A DNA stretch of 55,302 nt from Lewinellaceae bacterium (GCA_947459655.1 CANHEE010000004.1:1-55302), one strand, 5' to 3'. Positions 37,001 through 45,738 are shown, numbered from the stretch's first letter. Translations and numbers: made by a program. Notes: generated by a model from the letters alone, not told the origin.

Positions 37001-39235
37001 GTTTTTGAACTCACAGATGCCACATATAGTACTGCCGAAACCTTTCCGCTGGTCATCAACAAGCACAGCAGCGCAAGCGCCGTCAATACTTTAACCATAC
37101 GTCCTGCCGCAGGCAACAATGCGAGTATTACCGGTACGCTTTCCAATTCACTTTTGATAGCCTGTTACAATAGTTTTACTACGATAGATGGTTCAAATAA
37201 CGGAACAACGAGTAAAAACCTGACACTTGGTGGTACAAGCACGACAGTTGCATTTTACTCATCAGGCAGTACAGCACCGGTAAGCAATTGCACCCTTAAA
37301 AACACTACTATTATGAATGGTGCGCAGACATCATCGGCGATAGTGGTCAACGATGCTACTCCGGGCAGTACCGGCGGATTTTTCAGCAACATTGGCATCA
37401 GAAACAATGACATACAAAGAGCTTTCAACGGCATCTACATCTATGCAAATCCGGCAGCGGCGGGTAATGGAGGTGGAACTGCTGTCGCGCAGAACAATAT
37501 GGTGTCCACCGGAACCAATTCAATCCGCCTGAATGGAGTGTACATGCAGGGCGTATCGGGTGCCGACATCAGCGGCAATACATTTGCGAATTTTGAAAGT
37601 GCCACGCTCGAAAACGATAACGCGATCAGGTTGTTTGGGGTAAACAGTACGTCAGTTTCAAACAATAACATTTCCGCCATGTCCTGTAGCAATACCAGCA
37701 CAGCAGCGCCGACAGGCATCGCATTGAACTCCAATTGCGCAGATATTACTGTTTCCGGAAATGTCATTTCCGGCATCACCACTGCGGGAACGAATACTGT
37801 GGCGGCCGTTGCCATTACATCAGGAACGGGATTTACTGTAAACGCAAATAAAATCAGCAACGTCAAAAATACCAATTCGGGTGGTTGGGGCGCCGCGGGT
37901 ATAAACATGTCCGGAACCAACTCCAGAATCACCAATAATTTTGTCTCCGATGTGGCTGCATATGGCTTTGCAAACTATGGTGTCGGAGACAATGGAAATG
38001 GTATAGTACTGAACGGCGGCATCAACCATGAACTCTACCACAACACGGTGCTGATGAATACCAATCAGACAGCTGTGACCGGCGTTCCCGCTGCATTGCT
38101 GATTACCACCGGAATGAATACCAGTGCATCAATTTATATTGTAAACAATATTCTCGCGAATACCCAGACAATCGGAAATCAGCGCTATGCCATTGTTTGT
38201 ACCGCTTCAACCAGCATCATCAGCGACATGAACAACAATGACTACTACAGCAGTGGACAAGGCCTGGCATATGTCAGCAACACAACCTGTACAACGCTGG
38301 CTGACATCACCACATATTTTGGTGGAAACAGTAATTCTTTCGTTGAATTACCCAACTTTGTTTCACCCACCGACCTGCACCTTAATACAGGCTCCACACC
38401 TACAAAACTTGAAAGCGGTGCTGTGGTTATTGCTGGACTGAACACTGACATTGACGGTAATAGCAGACCCGGACCGCAGGGAACCATCAATGGCGGCGGA
38501 TCTGCACCTGATGTAGGGGCCGATGAATTTGATGGTGTAAAAATTCCGGTTTTACTGAATGCCAAAGTTTTTCTGCAAGGCGTCGACTCCCTCACCGGAT
38601 TAATGAGCGACTACCTTAGAACCGTAAACTTCCCTACCTCTGACCCATACAGCAATCCTGCGAATCCTTACTTCACGACGCACGTGAACAACCTCACGGT
38701 TGCTACGGTTTCACCTGCCGTTCTAGCGCTCAGCGGAAACAACGCCGTGGTGGACTGGGTGTTTGTTGAATTAAGAACCGGCTCGACAGGAGCAACCACA
38801 GTTGTAGCAAGCAAGACGGCCCTGCTTCAGAGAGATGGAGATATCGTCGCTACTGATGGCGTTTCACCGCTGAGTATCAATGCTTCTCCGGGCAATTATG
38901 TAGTGGGCATCAGGCACCGCAACCACCTGCGTTTTGAAACTGACCAGCCTGTAGCACTGACCAACACGCCAGTCAGCCTGAATTTTACTGATAACTCGGT
39001 TGTCCTTTGGGGTAATTTCCCCAATGCTCTGAACAGCGCAGGTGGCGGAAAATGGATGATGATTGGCGGCGATGCCAATGCAGACTCATCAGTTGACGCC
39101 CTTGACACACCACCATGGGAAATCCAAAATGGTTTGTTTGATGATTACTTCATGAATGCAGACTATAATCTGGATGGCTCCACAGATGCCCTTGACTCAA
39201 TCGTCTGGGAATTGAATAATGGGAAATTCCTCTAA
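34037..39235 (+). CDS. Large secreted beta-helix protein with dockerin-like C-terminus
   Basis: A 1732-residue exported protein. A signal peptide (MSLLNSCNPTLFTMLLCMGLSFTTKAQ) is followed by two long Asn/Thr/Ser/Gly-rich sections of right-handed parallel beta-helix character (GNTISNISS-type repeats). Each section closes with a copy of a DLHLN...ADEFDG module (residues about 764-822 and 1446-1503). Between them lies a small beta domain (about 830-960). The last 226 residues (1507-1732) form a module shared with the next gene, ending in two calcium-loop motifs (1679-1690 DANADSSVDALD, 1709-1720 DYNLDGSTDALD). There is no type A or type B T9SS tail. Likely role: surface adhesin or polysaccharide-active protein, by inference only. 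Confidence 0.85.
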   Translation: MSLLNSCNPTLFTMLLCMGLSFTTKAQISIGSSSYTTLKAAFEDINAGVQTGIVSVSVNGNTTETASCTLNASGTGSANYTSVTVFANGGPWTISGNLTAGHLIDLNGADNVKIDGGNNLTLSNSGLGASSVIRIYNDASGNQIRNCALLGSASASFGVVSFGNAVGTGNDFNTIDNCNISAAGSNFPLNGIYSMNTTAGTDNDNNTISNCRIYDCYNASNAFFGIQLNSGNSTWTISGNKIFQTASRSVTTANTLSALFVGAGSGYVINNNTIGFANSTGTGTYTMTSTVALRFVGINCTLGAGTPTEINGNTISAISFTTSSGAATTSGVLCGINITGTGAANIGNTQGNLIGSSTGGSNLVATSTTTQALIVGVHSSSTGAISIKNNTFGGFRSGGATATIAGAIMGINISGAATSVNIENNIIGNSTANNMQAGSLTSPTTSGSSICAGVSIANAAVGTVSIQNNTIQNFTSYGTATAGYVRGILTVASTANTTIYTISNNTISSLTTNSTFNTYSNGLMTASGIGLSTGLNSVISGNTISNISSTNTGTVPCNAAGIAIGNASATQIFSNRIFNINNAGTSTIAATPATASGIMIRSATGTIAIFNNMISLGAGQNTNTSFVGIMCNNGSSPNPTAQLVYFNSISISGTVSSGAQPSFGIARTDYSTTAKTLPVSIRNNLIVNTRNGGTGVHCAICNNYGATASATGWESNYNLLNATSATVGYWSTAVNLSAWKSAAASDANSPSGITVNFVNLSAGDLHLNMGMTPTGIESGGTTIPGYTADIDSDVRPGPTGSINGGGVAPDLGADEFDGMPADLAGPTLSVTAVSNSCSTMNRILTAYIKDASGIPLAGNLVPRVYFRKGTTGSWFSTAGALNNGTSTDSNWDFTIDQALMGGVSAGDYIYYYVIAQDIAGNVSSAPAGASALDVNTVSLAPASPLVYQMAYAALNGTFQVGSSQPSPFHTLTSAINTFNNACTLSGPVVFELTDATYSTAETFPLVINKHSSASAVNTLTIRPAAGNNASITGTLSNSLLIACYNSFTTIDGSNNGTTSKNLTLGGTSTTVAFYSSGSTAPVSNCTLKNTTIMNGAQTSSAIVVNDATPGSTGGFFSNIGIRNNDIQRAFNGIYIYANPAAAGNGGGTAVAQNNMVSTGTNSIRLNGVYMQGVSGADISGNTFANFESATLENDNAIRLFGVNSTSVSNNNISAMSCSNTSTAAPTGIALNSNCADITVSGNVISGITTAGTNTVAAVAITSGTGFTVNANKISNVKNTNSGGWGAAGINMSGTNSRITNNFVSDVAAYGFANYGVGDNGNGIVLNGGINHELYHNTVLMNTNQTAVTGVPAALLITTGMNTSASIYIVNNILANTQTIGNQRYAIVCTASTSIISDMNNNDYYSSGQGLAYVSNTTCTTLADITTYFGGNSNSFVELPNFVSPTDLHLNTGSTPTKLESGAVVIAGLNTDIDGNSRPGPQGTINGGGSAPDVGADEFDGVKIPVLLNAKVFLQGVDSLTGLMSDYLRTVNFPTSDPYSNPANPYFTTHVNNLTVATVSPAVLALSGNNAVVDWVFVELRTGSTGATTVVASKTALLQRDGDIVATDGVSPLSINASPGNYVVGIRHRNHLRFETDQPVALTNTPVSLNFTDNSVVLWGNFPNALNSAGGGKWMMIGGDANADSSVDALDTPPWEIQNGLFDDYFMNADYNLDGSTDALDSIVWELNNGKFL
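38555..39235 (+). repeat. C-terminal module copy 1 (shared with the 1074-residue protein)
   Basis: Encodes residues 1507-1732. It aligns throughout with 42019-42708: AKVFLQGVD versus AKVYLDDVN, VDWVFVELR versus VDWVMIELR, ALLQRDGDI versus ALLQSDGDI, GIRHRNHL versus AVRHRNHL, then the two calcium loops and a WE-x-x-NG motif. Confidence 0.85.
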
Positions 39236-39274
39236 GTTGACATCTATAATCTTCTGGAAAAGATAAACCACACC

Positions 39275-39315
39275 AAAAAAAAACTGATTTTGTAAAAAAA
39301 ATCAGTTTTTTTTTT
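39275..39315 (+). terminator. Intrinsic terminator after the 1732-residue gene
   Basis: A run and ACTGATTTT (39283-39291) pair with AAAATCAGT (39298-39306), ending in ten T. It separates the two secreted-protein genes. Confidence 0.9.
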
Positions 39316-39341
39316 GAAAATGCATATTATTATTATCTTTG
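39313..39341 (+). promoter_or_regulatory. Upstream promoter of the 1074-residue gene
   Basis: TTTG (39313-39316), 17-base spacer, TATCTTTG (39334-39341). Its -33 element lies inside the T tail of the previous terminator. Confidence 0.55.
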
Positions 39342-39400
39342 TTTCTCATTATTCCCGAAATATTCCTTTAGACTGTAAATCAATAGAATTATATTTTAAA

Positions 39401-39408
39401 TATATTTG
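39401..39408 (+). promoter_or_regulatory. Second -7 box of the 1074-residue gene
   Basis: TATATTTG, exact -7 box, 75 bases before the ATG. Two tandem boxes suggest strong or dual expression. Confidence 0.5.
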
Positions 39409-39483
39409 CACTGACAAAACTATTTACGATAAAGTACCCATTCAATTCATTTAAATTTATTTTTAAACTTTAAAAAATTCAAC

Positions 39484-42400
39484 ATGATACGCATTTTTTC
39501 CAACGCTAACAAACGAATGAGTTTATTGCTCTTTCTGGGTATGTTGTGTACAGGAATTTCCCTGTTTGCCCAAAGAACAGCAAGTTTTACCAATGGCACC
39601 GTTGGTGGATCTACCAGCGGAGTATTAGGTACCAATTCCAGATATGCTGTAAATGAAAGCCTATACTTGGATTCCGAGATTGCAGCGGGCAACCAAAATT
39701 CCACGATTCAGGCAATCACTATTGAAGCCAACGTGGGTTTCAGTACGGTTGGAAACAACCACATTTTCAACAATGTAACTATCCGTATGAAAGAAGTACC
39801 TTCTACGGTCACGTCTCTGGCAGCTGCAGCTTACGACACAACAGGTTACACGAAAGTGTTTTCAGGAACGGTTGTCGCGCCAACTGCAACCAGAGGTCAA
39901 TTGAGAATCAATCTGAGTACCCAGTTTCCAAGGACTGCAGGCATGAATCTTATGCTGATGATTGAGCGCTTAGATAACGTCATTCACAACGGTGTTACCG
40001 GCCAAGTTGGAAACTGGATTGTATACAATAGTGCTATCACCACGAGTGCAATGTCAAGGAGATTGAATATAAATACTGCTCCCGTTAATGGTACCAGTGC
40101 GATATCAGCTTTGTTTGCAGGAAGGCCATTGAATAGCATGACCTATTCCTACTCAGATCCCAATCTGTCTGTAGAACATGTGTATACTTTGGGTAAATTG
40201 CCAATTCCTTATGGCACGCCGCACATCGTTCAGGCGAATGTTGCCAATAATTCAATTGGAACAGTATACAATGTAATGGCAAAAATAACCATCAGCGGAG
40301 CCAATAATGTACAGGATAGTATTGTCATTGATTCCATCCCTCCAGGAAAGAAAATCGTAAGCTTCCCTGCATTTAACCCAACAAACTATGGTTTAAATAC
40401 CATCAAAGTAGATGTAGTTCCTCAAGGAATTCAGCAACCATCCGGAATTACCACGTTCAGCATGGACCAAACGGTTACAAATAACGTGTATTCACTCGCA
40501 TACGGTTTCAATGGTAACCCGCCGGTTGCGGCAGGTGGTGTTGGTTTTACGGGTGCAACTGGAGACTTTATCGCAAAGTTTTATTCAGATAGCCCATCTA
40601 AAGTAAATCAGGTAGCTGTTACCTTCAACGGAAACCCAGGTCAGACCTTCAAAATGGGTATCTGGGGCGATTCAGGAAGTGGCACTCCGGGTGCACTACT
40701 TTGGGAATCACCTCAGCAGACATCAGTAGCCGGTGTATTTACCGTTCCGGTGAGTCCTAAAGTTCCGGTATTGGGTAACTTCTTCGTGGGTGTCCGTCAA
40801 TTGGGTACCACCAATATTGCGTTCTCTTACCAAGCGGAAAATCCGCCAAGAGCAGGAAGTTATTTCTATACATCTCCAACAGGAAACACCAACTGGGTAG
40901 ATTTTGCGACTTCTCAAAGCCCATTCCGATTCATGGTTGAGCCAAAGCTTGAGCTTGCAAATGACGTAGGAGTTTCTCAGGTGACTGTTCCGGGAACAGG
41001 TCTACAAATTGACAGATGCGGACTCGTTGCTCCAAAAGCAACTGTAACCAACTATGGTATCTTTGACCAGATTGATGTACCGGTACAAATGGTTATTACT
41101 GAAAATGGTGCGCCTGTTTATACAGAAACAGTAACCATTCCATCATTGACATCCGGCCAAATTCTAACCGTTACATTCCCTCAGACTTTCAATACAGGTG
41201 TTGCGGGAACAGGACTTTCAAACTACACTGCAACCTGTACCACCTACCTTACAGGTGACCAAGACAACCTGAATGATGGTAACGTGAGTAACTTCAGCTA
41301 TGGAGACTTCTCATACGGACAGGATAACTTAACAACGTATCAGTTCTCCAACTCTACAGCTTGTGCAGCAGCAGCACCATTCCAACCTACATACAACTGG
41401 ATTACGCAGACAGCCAACGAGGTAACATGGTCAAGCACCAACGCTGACGACCTATTTGCTGGGCCGTATACACTACCGTTCCCCTATAACTTCTACGGTG
41501 TCGACTATACTCAATACTGGGTGAGTTCAAACGGTTTTATTACTTTTACTGATCCGAGCCTTTGGACTGCTTTCAACAACGGAACTGCGCTTGCAATTCC
41601 TGCTGCAGGTGGACTTGAGAACTACATCGCAGGTGCAATGGATGACTTAGACTTCTCACCAGGTACTTATCCAGATGCACATGTATACTATGGTCCTAAT
41701 CCAAACAATCCTGATGAGTATGTCATTACTTTCTGGCATGCACACAAGTACTACACTACTCCACCTTCACCATCTGAATATGTTACTTTCCAGATCGTAT
41801 TGAAAAGAAGTGGAAGATTTCCTTTCACCATCAATTACAACAGCGTTGCATCCCTTAATCCTGCTTCAATCGTAAACACATGTACCATCGGATTTGAAAA
41901 TGAGACCGGTACTGCAGGTGTACAATACCGCAGACTGGGAAGCCGTGGTGAAATGTTTGATGTCAACAACGGAGACATGGCATTTTCAGCAAGATATCTT
42001 GTAGACAAATCCATCAGCTTGAGCGCAAAAGTGTATCTTGACGACGTAAACCCAACCACAGGTTTGATGACAGTTTACCTAAACAGTCTCTCAAACTTCC
42101 CAATTTCGGATCCATATGCAGTGGCTCCTTTCATCACTCGCTTCCCGCATGTAAACAGCGGTGCGCTGGCAGCAACCAATCCTTCTGTTTTGGCTGTTAC
42201 AGGTCCAGATGCTATCGTTGACTGGGTGATGATTGAATTGAGACAAGGCGTTGCAGGTGCTACTACCGTTACTGCTTCAAGAGCAGCACTTCTTCAAAGC
42301 GATGGCGACATCGTTGATGTTGATGGTATTTCTCCTGTAAGTTTCGTTGGTGTAAGTCCGGGCAACTATTACATAGCGGTTCGTCATCGCAACCACCTTG

Positions 42401-42708
42401 GTTTCCGTACCAACGATCCTATCGCTATGGGTACAGCACCAACTTCGTTAAACTTCACAGACAATTCTACATTGCTGAATGGTTCATTCCCAACTTATCA
42501 GAAAACTGCAACGGTATTTGCAATGGTAGGTGGTGATGCCAATTTCGACGGATCTGTGGATGCTGCAGATACTCCGACATGGGAATCTCAAAACGGTTTG
42601 TTCGATGATTATTCCAACAACGCAGACTACAACCTTGACGGTTCAGTGGATGCGGTTGATACGCCAATCTGGGAATCTCAGAATGGTAAATATGAAGAAT
42701 TGGATTAA
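39484..42708 (+). CDS. Large secreted protein with nidogen-like domain and dockerin-like C-terminus
   Basis: A 1074-residue exported protein (signal ending in GISLFAQ). It contains an N-terminal beta-rich section (about 30-320), a middle section with paired Ig-like domains (about 320-620), and a segment PFPYNFYGVDYTQYWVSSNG then AGAMDDLDF and YVITFWHAHKYY (about 660-780), which resembles nidogen-like beta-sandwich domains. The last 229 residues (846-1074) are the module shared with the preceding gene, ending in calcium loops DANFDGSVDAAD (1018) and DYNLDGSVDAVD (1048). Codon choice looks more biased (many GGT, GTA, AAC) than in its partner, consistent with high expression. Function not known. 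Confidence 0.85.
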   Translation: MIRIFSNANKRMSLLLFLGMLCTGISLFAQRTASFTNGTVGGSTSGVLGTNSRYAVNESLYLDSEIAAGNQNSTIQAITIEANVGFSTVGNNHIFNNVTIRMKEVPSTVTSLAAAAYDTTGYTKVFSGTVVAPTATRGQLRINLSTQFPRTAGMNLMLMIERLDNVIHNGVTGQVGNWIVYNSAITTSAMSRRLNINTAPVNGTSAISALFAGRPLNSMTYSYSDPNLSVEHVYTLGKLPIPYGTPHIVQANVANNSIGTVYNVMAKITISGANNVQDSIVIDSIPPGKKIVSFPAFNPTNYGLNTIKVDVVPQGIQQPSGITTFSMDQTVTNNVYSLAYGFNGNPPVAAGGVGFTGATGDFIAKFYSDSPSKVNQVAVTFNGNPGQTFKMGIWGDSGSGTPGALLWESPQQTSVAGVFTVPVSPKVPVLGNFFVGVRQLGTTNIAFSYQAENPPRAGSYFYTSPTGNTNWVDFATSQSPFRFMVEPKLELANDVGVSQVTVPGTGLQIDRCGLVAPKATVTNYGIFDQIDVPVQMVITENGAPVYTETVTIPSLTSGQILTVTFPQTFNTGVAGTGLSNYTATCTTYLTGDQDNLNDGNVSNFSYGDFSYGQDNLTTYQFSNSTACAAAAPFQPTYNWITQTANEVTWSSTNADDLFAGPYTLPFPYNFYGVDYTQYWVSSNGFITFTDPSLWTAFNNGTALAIPAAGGLENYIAGAMDDLDFSPGTYPDAHVYYGPNPNNPDEYVITFWHAHKYYTTPPSPSEYVTFQIVLKRSGRFPFTINYNSVASLNPASIVNTCTIGFENETGTAGVQYRRLGSRGEMFDVNNGDMAFSARYLVDKSISLSAKVYLDDVNPTTGLMTVYLNSLSNFPISDPYAVAPFITRFPHVNSGALAATNPSVLAVTGPDAIVDWVMIELRQGVAGATTVTASRAALLQSDGDIVDVDGISPVSFVGVSPGNYYIAVRHRNHLGFRTNDPIAMGTAPTSLNFTDNSTLLNGSFPTYQKTATVFAMVGGDANFDGSVDAADTPTWESQNGLFDDYSNNADYNLDGSVDAVDTPIWESQNGKYEELD
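42019..42708 (+). repeat. C-terminal module copy 2
   Basis: Encodes residues 846-1074 and matches the module at 38555-39235 in order and motif. DNA similarity is visibly lower than protein similarity, so this is not a recent duplication. Confidence 0.85.
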
Positions 42709-42729
42709 TTCATTTCTACTCTGAATACA

Positions 42730-42765
42730 AGTGCCCTGATTTTATCAAATCAGGGCACTTTTTTT
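42730..42765 (+). terminator. Strong intrinsic terminator, convergent genes
   Basis: AGTGCCCTGATTT (42730-42742) pairs perfectly with AAATCAGGGCACT (42747-42759), loop TATC, T run to 42765. It ends the 1074-residue gene; rmlD stops at 42764 on the other strand. Confidence 0.95.
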
Positions 42766-43639
42766 ATGGCATCAAATCAAGCATTTTTTTTAGGCTATCT
42801 CGCCAATATGGAATTTGCAAATCAAAAGTTGCTTTGATCAGCGCTTTATCCATCAGACTGAATGGTGGGCGCTCAGCAGCAGTAGGAAATTGGTCTGATC
42901 TTACCGGATGAACATCACAATTTATCCCTTTCAATTCAAATATAGCATTTGCGAAATCAAACCAACTGGCCACTCCCTCATTGCTGTAATTGTAGATGCC
43001 ACTTGCTTCCTCCCAGCTTATCTGACTTGTTTCTACTCTTCCGATGATTTGCATAATGGCTTCTGCCAGATCTGCTGCGAAAGTCGGTGAGCCAATCTGA
43101 TCAAAAACCACATTTAAATTATTTCTTTCTGCTCCCAGTCGAAGCATCGTTTTTACAAAATTACTCCCAAAAGAGGAGTACACCCATGAGGTTCTAATGA
43201 CCACTGCACGTATATTTCTCTCCAGAACCTGGTGCTCTCCTGCGTACTTGGTTTTTGCGTAAATACCGCGCGGATTTGGAACATCCGATTCTCTGTAAGG
43301 ACGGTTCTGGTCACTATGGTATACATAATCTGTGGAAATGTGAATCAAGGGAATTTGTTGCAATTCACACAACGCAGCCAGTGTACCGGCTCCATTCACA
43401 TTGACGGCTACACACTCATCAATTTCCGTTTCGGCTTTATCCACTGCTGTATAGGCAGCACAGTTGATGCAGATATCAATATGGTGATCGTGAAAGTACT
43501 TCTCCATACCTGCAGAGTCTGCAAGATTGAAATTTTCCCTGCCGGCAAACAAAAAAACATAGGAAGAAAACTGGCGTGAGATTACTTCAAACTCCTTACC
43601 CAACTGCCCATTTGCTCCTGTTATTAGGATAGATTTCAT
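42764..43639 (-). CDS. rfbD: dTDP-4-dehydrorhamnose reductase
   Basis: A 291-residue RmlD that makes dTDP-L-rhamnose for surface polysaccharide. Motifs: the NAD(P) loop ITGANGQLGKE, NCAAYTAVDKAETE, the strand HISTDYVYHSD, YAKTKYAGE (YxxxK), and VVIRTSWVYSSFG. I start at ATG 43639; the longer frame to 43702 begins above the promoter box and is rejected. The other rml genes (rfbA, rfbB, rfbC) are not in the window. Confidence 0.93.
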   Translation of the reverse strand: MKSILITGANGQLGKEFEVISRQFSSYVFLFAGRENFNLADSAGMEKYFHDHHIDICINCAAYTAVDKAETEIDECVAVNVNGAGTLAALCELQQIPLIHISTDYVYHSDQNRPYRESDVPNPRGIYAKTKYAGEHQVLERNIRAVVIRTSWVYSSFGSNFVKTMLRLGAERNNLNVVFDQIGSPTFAADLAEAIMQIIGRVETSQISWEEASGIYNYSNEGVASWFDFANAIFELKGINCDVHPVRSDQFPTAAERPPFSLMDKALIKATFDLQIPYWRDSLKKMLDLMP

Positions 43640-43650
43640 ACTTTTTTTTG

Positions 43651-43658
43651 CAAATATA
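43651..43658 (-). promoter_or_regulatory. -7 box of rfbD
   Basis: Minus-strand TATATTTG, exact -7 box, 11 bases before the ATG. Implies a very short leader. Confidence 0.45.
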
Positions 43659-43739
43659 AATACATCGCTTCGTTTGACATCTTTATCGGCTGTCAAATAC
43701 AATCAAACGAAATTATTAGGTAAAGGTGCATATTCATGC

Positions 43740-43747
43740 TATTTTTG
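43740..43747 (+). promoter_or_regulatory. -7 box of the ABC ATPase gene
   Basis: TATTTTTG, exact -7 box, 38 bases before the ATG at 43786. It falls inside the upstream extension of the reading frame, which supports the later start. Confidence 0.5.
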
Positions 43748-43785
43748 GAAGCGATTTACTTTTTACCTCAATTCCCTATCAGAAT

Positions 43786-44697
43786 ATGTTAAAACTTGAA
43801 AATATTGTTAAAACATACGACAAATTCATAGCCGTTGACGACGTGAGTTTTGAAATACCCCAAGGACAGATTTTTGGGATGCTCGGTCCCAATGGAGCGG
43901 GTAAAACCTCTATAATCAGGATAATCACAACAATAACCAGGGCAGATTCCGGAAAGGTATGGCTTGGAAACCAGGCACTCAGCGAAAAAAATGCCGCTCA
44001 GATTGGATATATGCCCGAGGAAAGGGGTTTGTACAAAAAAATGAAAGTAGGTGAGCACCTGCTCTACCTCGCTCAACTAAAGGGAATGTCTTATGCAGAT
44101 GCTCGAAAGGAAATCATCCGATGGATGGAAAAACTTGAAATTCAGAGCTGGTGGGACAAAAAGATTGAAGAACTTTCCAAAGGAATGCAGCAAAAAGTCC
44201 AGTTCATTTCTACCATAATTCACCGCCCCATGTTGCTGATTCTGGATGAACCCTTTACCGGACTTGATCCCCTGAATGCAGCACTGCTTCAGGATGAAAT
44301 CTTTGAACTGCACCGAAACGGAACCACCATTATTTTCTCCACACACCGAATGGAACAGGTTGAAGAAATATGCGACAGTATTGTACTGATCAATAAGGGG
44401 AAAAATGTACTTGAGGGAAATGTGAAAGACATCAGACAACAATACCGAGAAAATACATTTGAAATTAGTTTTGAAGGGTCAGTTCCCGACGCCATAAGCA
44501 ACATGTGTTCCATGGCTATGGTGCCAAAAGGAAGCCATCTGATCCTCAAACTGAACAATGGTGTACGATCCAACGATGTTTTGCAAAAATTCATAGAAAA
44601 CGGCAATCAGATATTGTCATTCCATGAAAAACTGCCTTCACTCAACGAAATTTTCATCAAAACTGTCGAGGGAAATTTGTCACCAGGCACCAATTGA
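43786..44697 (+). CDS. ABC transporter ATP-binding protein
   Basis: A 303-residue ATPase of the ABC-2/NatA class with a C-terminal DUF4162-like domain. Motifs: Walker A GMLGPNGAGKTSIIR, Q-loop region GYMPEERGLYKKM, signature ELSKGMQQKVQF, Walker B MLLILDEPFTGLDP, and the switch His in IIFSTHRMEQVEEICD. The ATG at 43786 (MLKLENIVKTYDKF) matches the family N-terminus. No permease gene is next to it; nadC follows instead. The protein must pair with a membrane subunit encoded elsewhere. Confidence 0.92.
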   Translation: MLKLENIVKTYDKFIAVDDVSFEIPQGQIFGMLGPNGAGKTSIIRIITTITRADSGKVWLGNQALSEKNAAQIGYMPEERGLYKKMKVGEHLLYLAQLKGMSYADARKEIIRWMEKLEIQSWWDKKIEELSKGMQQKVQFISTIIHRPMLLILDEPFTGLDPLNAALLQDEIFELHRNGTTIIFSTHRMEQVEEICDSIVLINKGKNVLEGNVKDIRQQYRENTFEISFEGSVPDAISNMCSMAMVPKGSHLILKLNNGVRSNDVLQKFIENGNQILSFHEKLPSLNEIFIKTVEGNLSPGTN

Positions 44698-44820
44698 TTT
44701 ACTGCTTAACAGGAAGTAAAAAATACCTATAAACATCCACTGGCAGTTTGCCTTTTCCTGAATGAGTGCATCGAAGCCGATTTTATTGGCTATTCTTCAA
44801 TAGCCTTGAAGGGAAAACAC

Positions 44821-44828
44821 TAACTTTG
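44821..44828 (+). promoter_or_regulatory. -7 box of nadC
   Basis: TAACTTTG, exact -7 box, 27 bases before the GTG start at 44856. Confidence 0.5.
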
Positions 44829-44855
44829 TGCCCAATATTCATAAAACAATAAAAA

Positions 44856-45719
44856 GTGGCTAAGACGCATATTTCAAGAGACGAACTTTTTGATTTTATT
44901 AAAGCAGCACTACTCGAGGATGTAGGTGAAGGCGACCACACATCAATGGCCTGTATCCCAGCAGAGGCTCGCTCAAAGGCCCGGTTGCTGGTAAAAGATG
45001 CGGGGATTCTGGCCGGAGTGGACTTTGCTGCAGCAGTTTTTGAGTATGCTGATCCGGAGTTTAATATAGAATTTTTCAAGCAGGATGGTGATGATGTCGT
45101 TTATGGAGACATCGCATTCATTGTCAACTGCAATACGAGAGCGCTGTTACAGGCGGAAAGGCTCGTATTGAATACCATGCAACGCATGAGTGGCATTGCA
45201 ACCATCAGTAGCAGGTTTTCTTTTGAAGTTGCCGGCACCAAGGCCAAAATTCTGGATACCAGAAAAACCACTCCCCTTTTCAGGATGCTTGAGAAATGGG
45301 CAGTACGCATTGGCGGTTGTTACAATTACCGAGACGGGCTCTATGACCGCTTTATGCCAAAAGACAACCATGTTGACGCATGTGGCAGCATAGCAAAGAC
45401 AATCGAGCGCATCAGCGCTTACAAAACTGCCAATCAGATAAACCTTCCGGTCACGATTGAAGTACGCAATCTGGTTGAATTGTATGAAGTGCTGGAAATA
45501 GGGAACATAGACCGCATCATGCTGGATAATTTTGAGTTGCCACTGATGCACGAGGCCGTTGCCATTGTGGACGGCCGATATGAAGTAGAAGCTTCAGGTG
45601 GCATTACGCTTCAAAACGTAGGAATGGTAGCCAAATCAGGTGTAGATTTTATTTCAGTAGGTGCGCTGACCCACTCGGCTACTTGTCTTGATCTAAGCCT
45701 GAAAATCATCAAAGGGTAA
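44856..45719 (+). CDS. nadC: Quinolinate phosphoribosyltransferase (carboxylating)
   Basis: Makes nicotinate mononucleotide from quinolinate and PRPP in NAD synthesis. The 287-residue product has LLEDVGEGDHTSMACIP, ERLVLNTMQRMSGIAT, LDTRKTTPLFRMLEKWAVRIGG (PRPP/quinolinate-binding), DNHVDACGSI, EVRNLVEL, and the C-terminal VEASGGITLQNVGMVAKSGVDFISVGALTHS. The start is GTG at 44856. nadA and nadB are not adjacent. Confidence 0.95.
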   Translation: MAKTHISRDELFDFIKAALLEDVGEGDHTSMACIPAEARSKARLLVKDAGILAGVDFAAAVFEYADPEFNIEFFKQDGDDVVYGDIAFIVNCNTRALLQAERLVLNTMQRMSGIATISSRFSFEVAGTKAKILDTRKTTPLFRMLEKWAVRIGGCYNYRDGLYDRFMPKDNHVDACGSIAKTIERISAYKTANQINLPVTIEVRNLVELYEVLEIGNIDRIMLDNFELPLMHEAVAIVDGRYEVEASGGITLQNVGMVAKSGVDFISVGALTHSATCLDLSLKIIKG

Positions 45720-45738
45720 TCCCCAAAAAACCTTTACA

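Noticed and set aside
37441-37935. 164-codon antisense frame
   Set aside because: Same reason: shadow of the beta-helix repeats.
34037-39235. Possible CRISPR or DNA-level tandem repeat in the 1732-residue gene
   Set aside because: Repetition is at the protein-motif level with diverged DNA, with no constant repeat and unique spacers.
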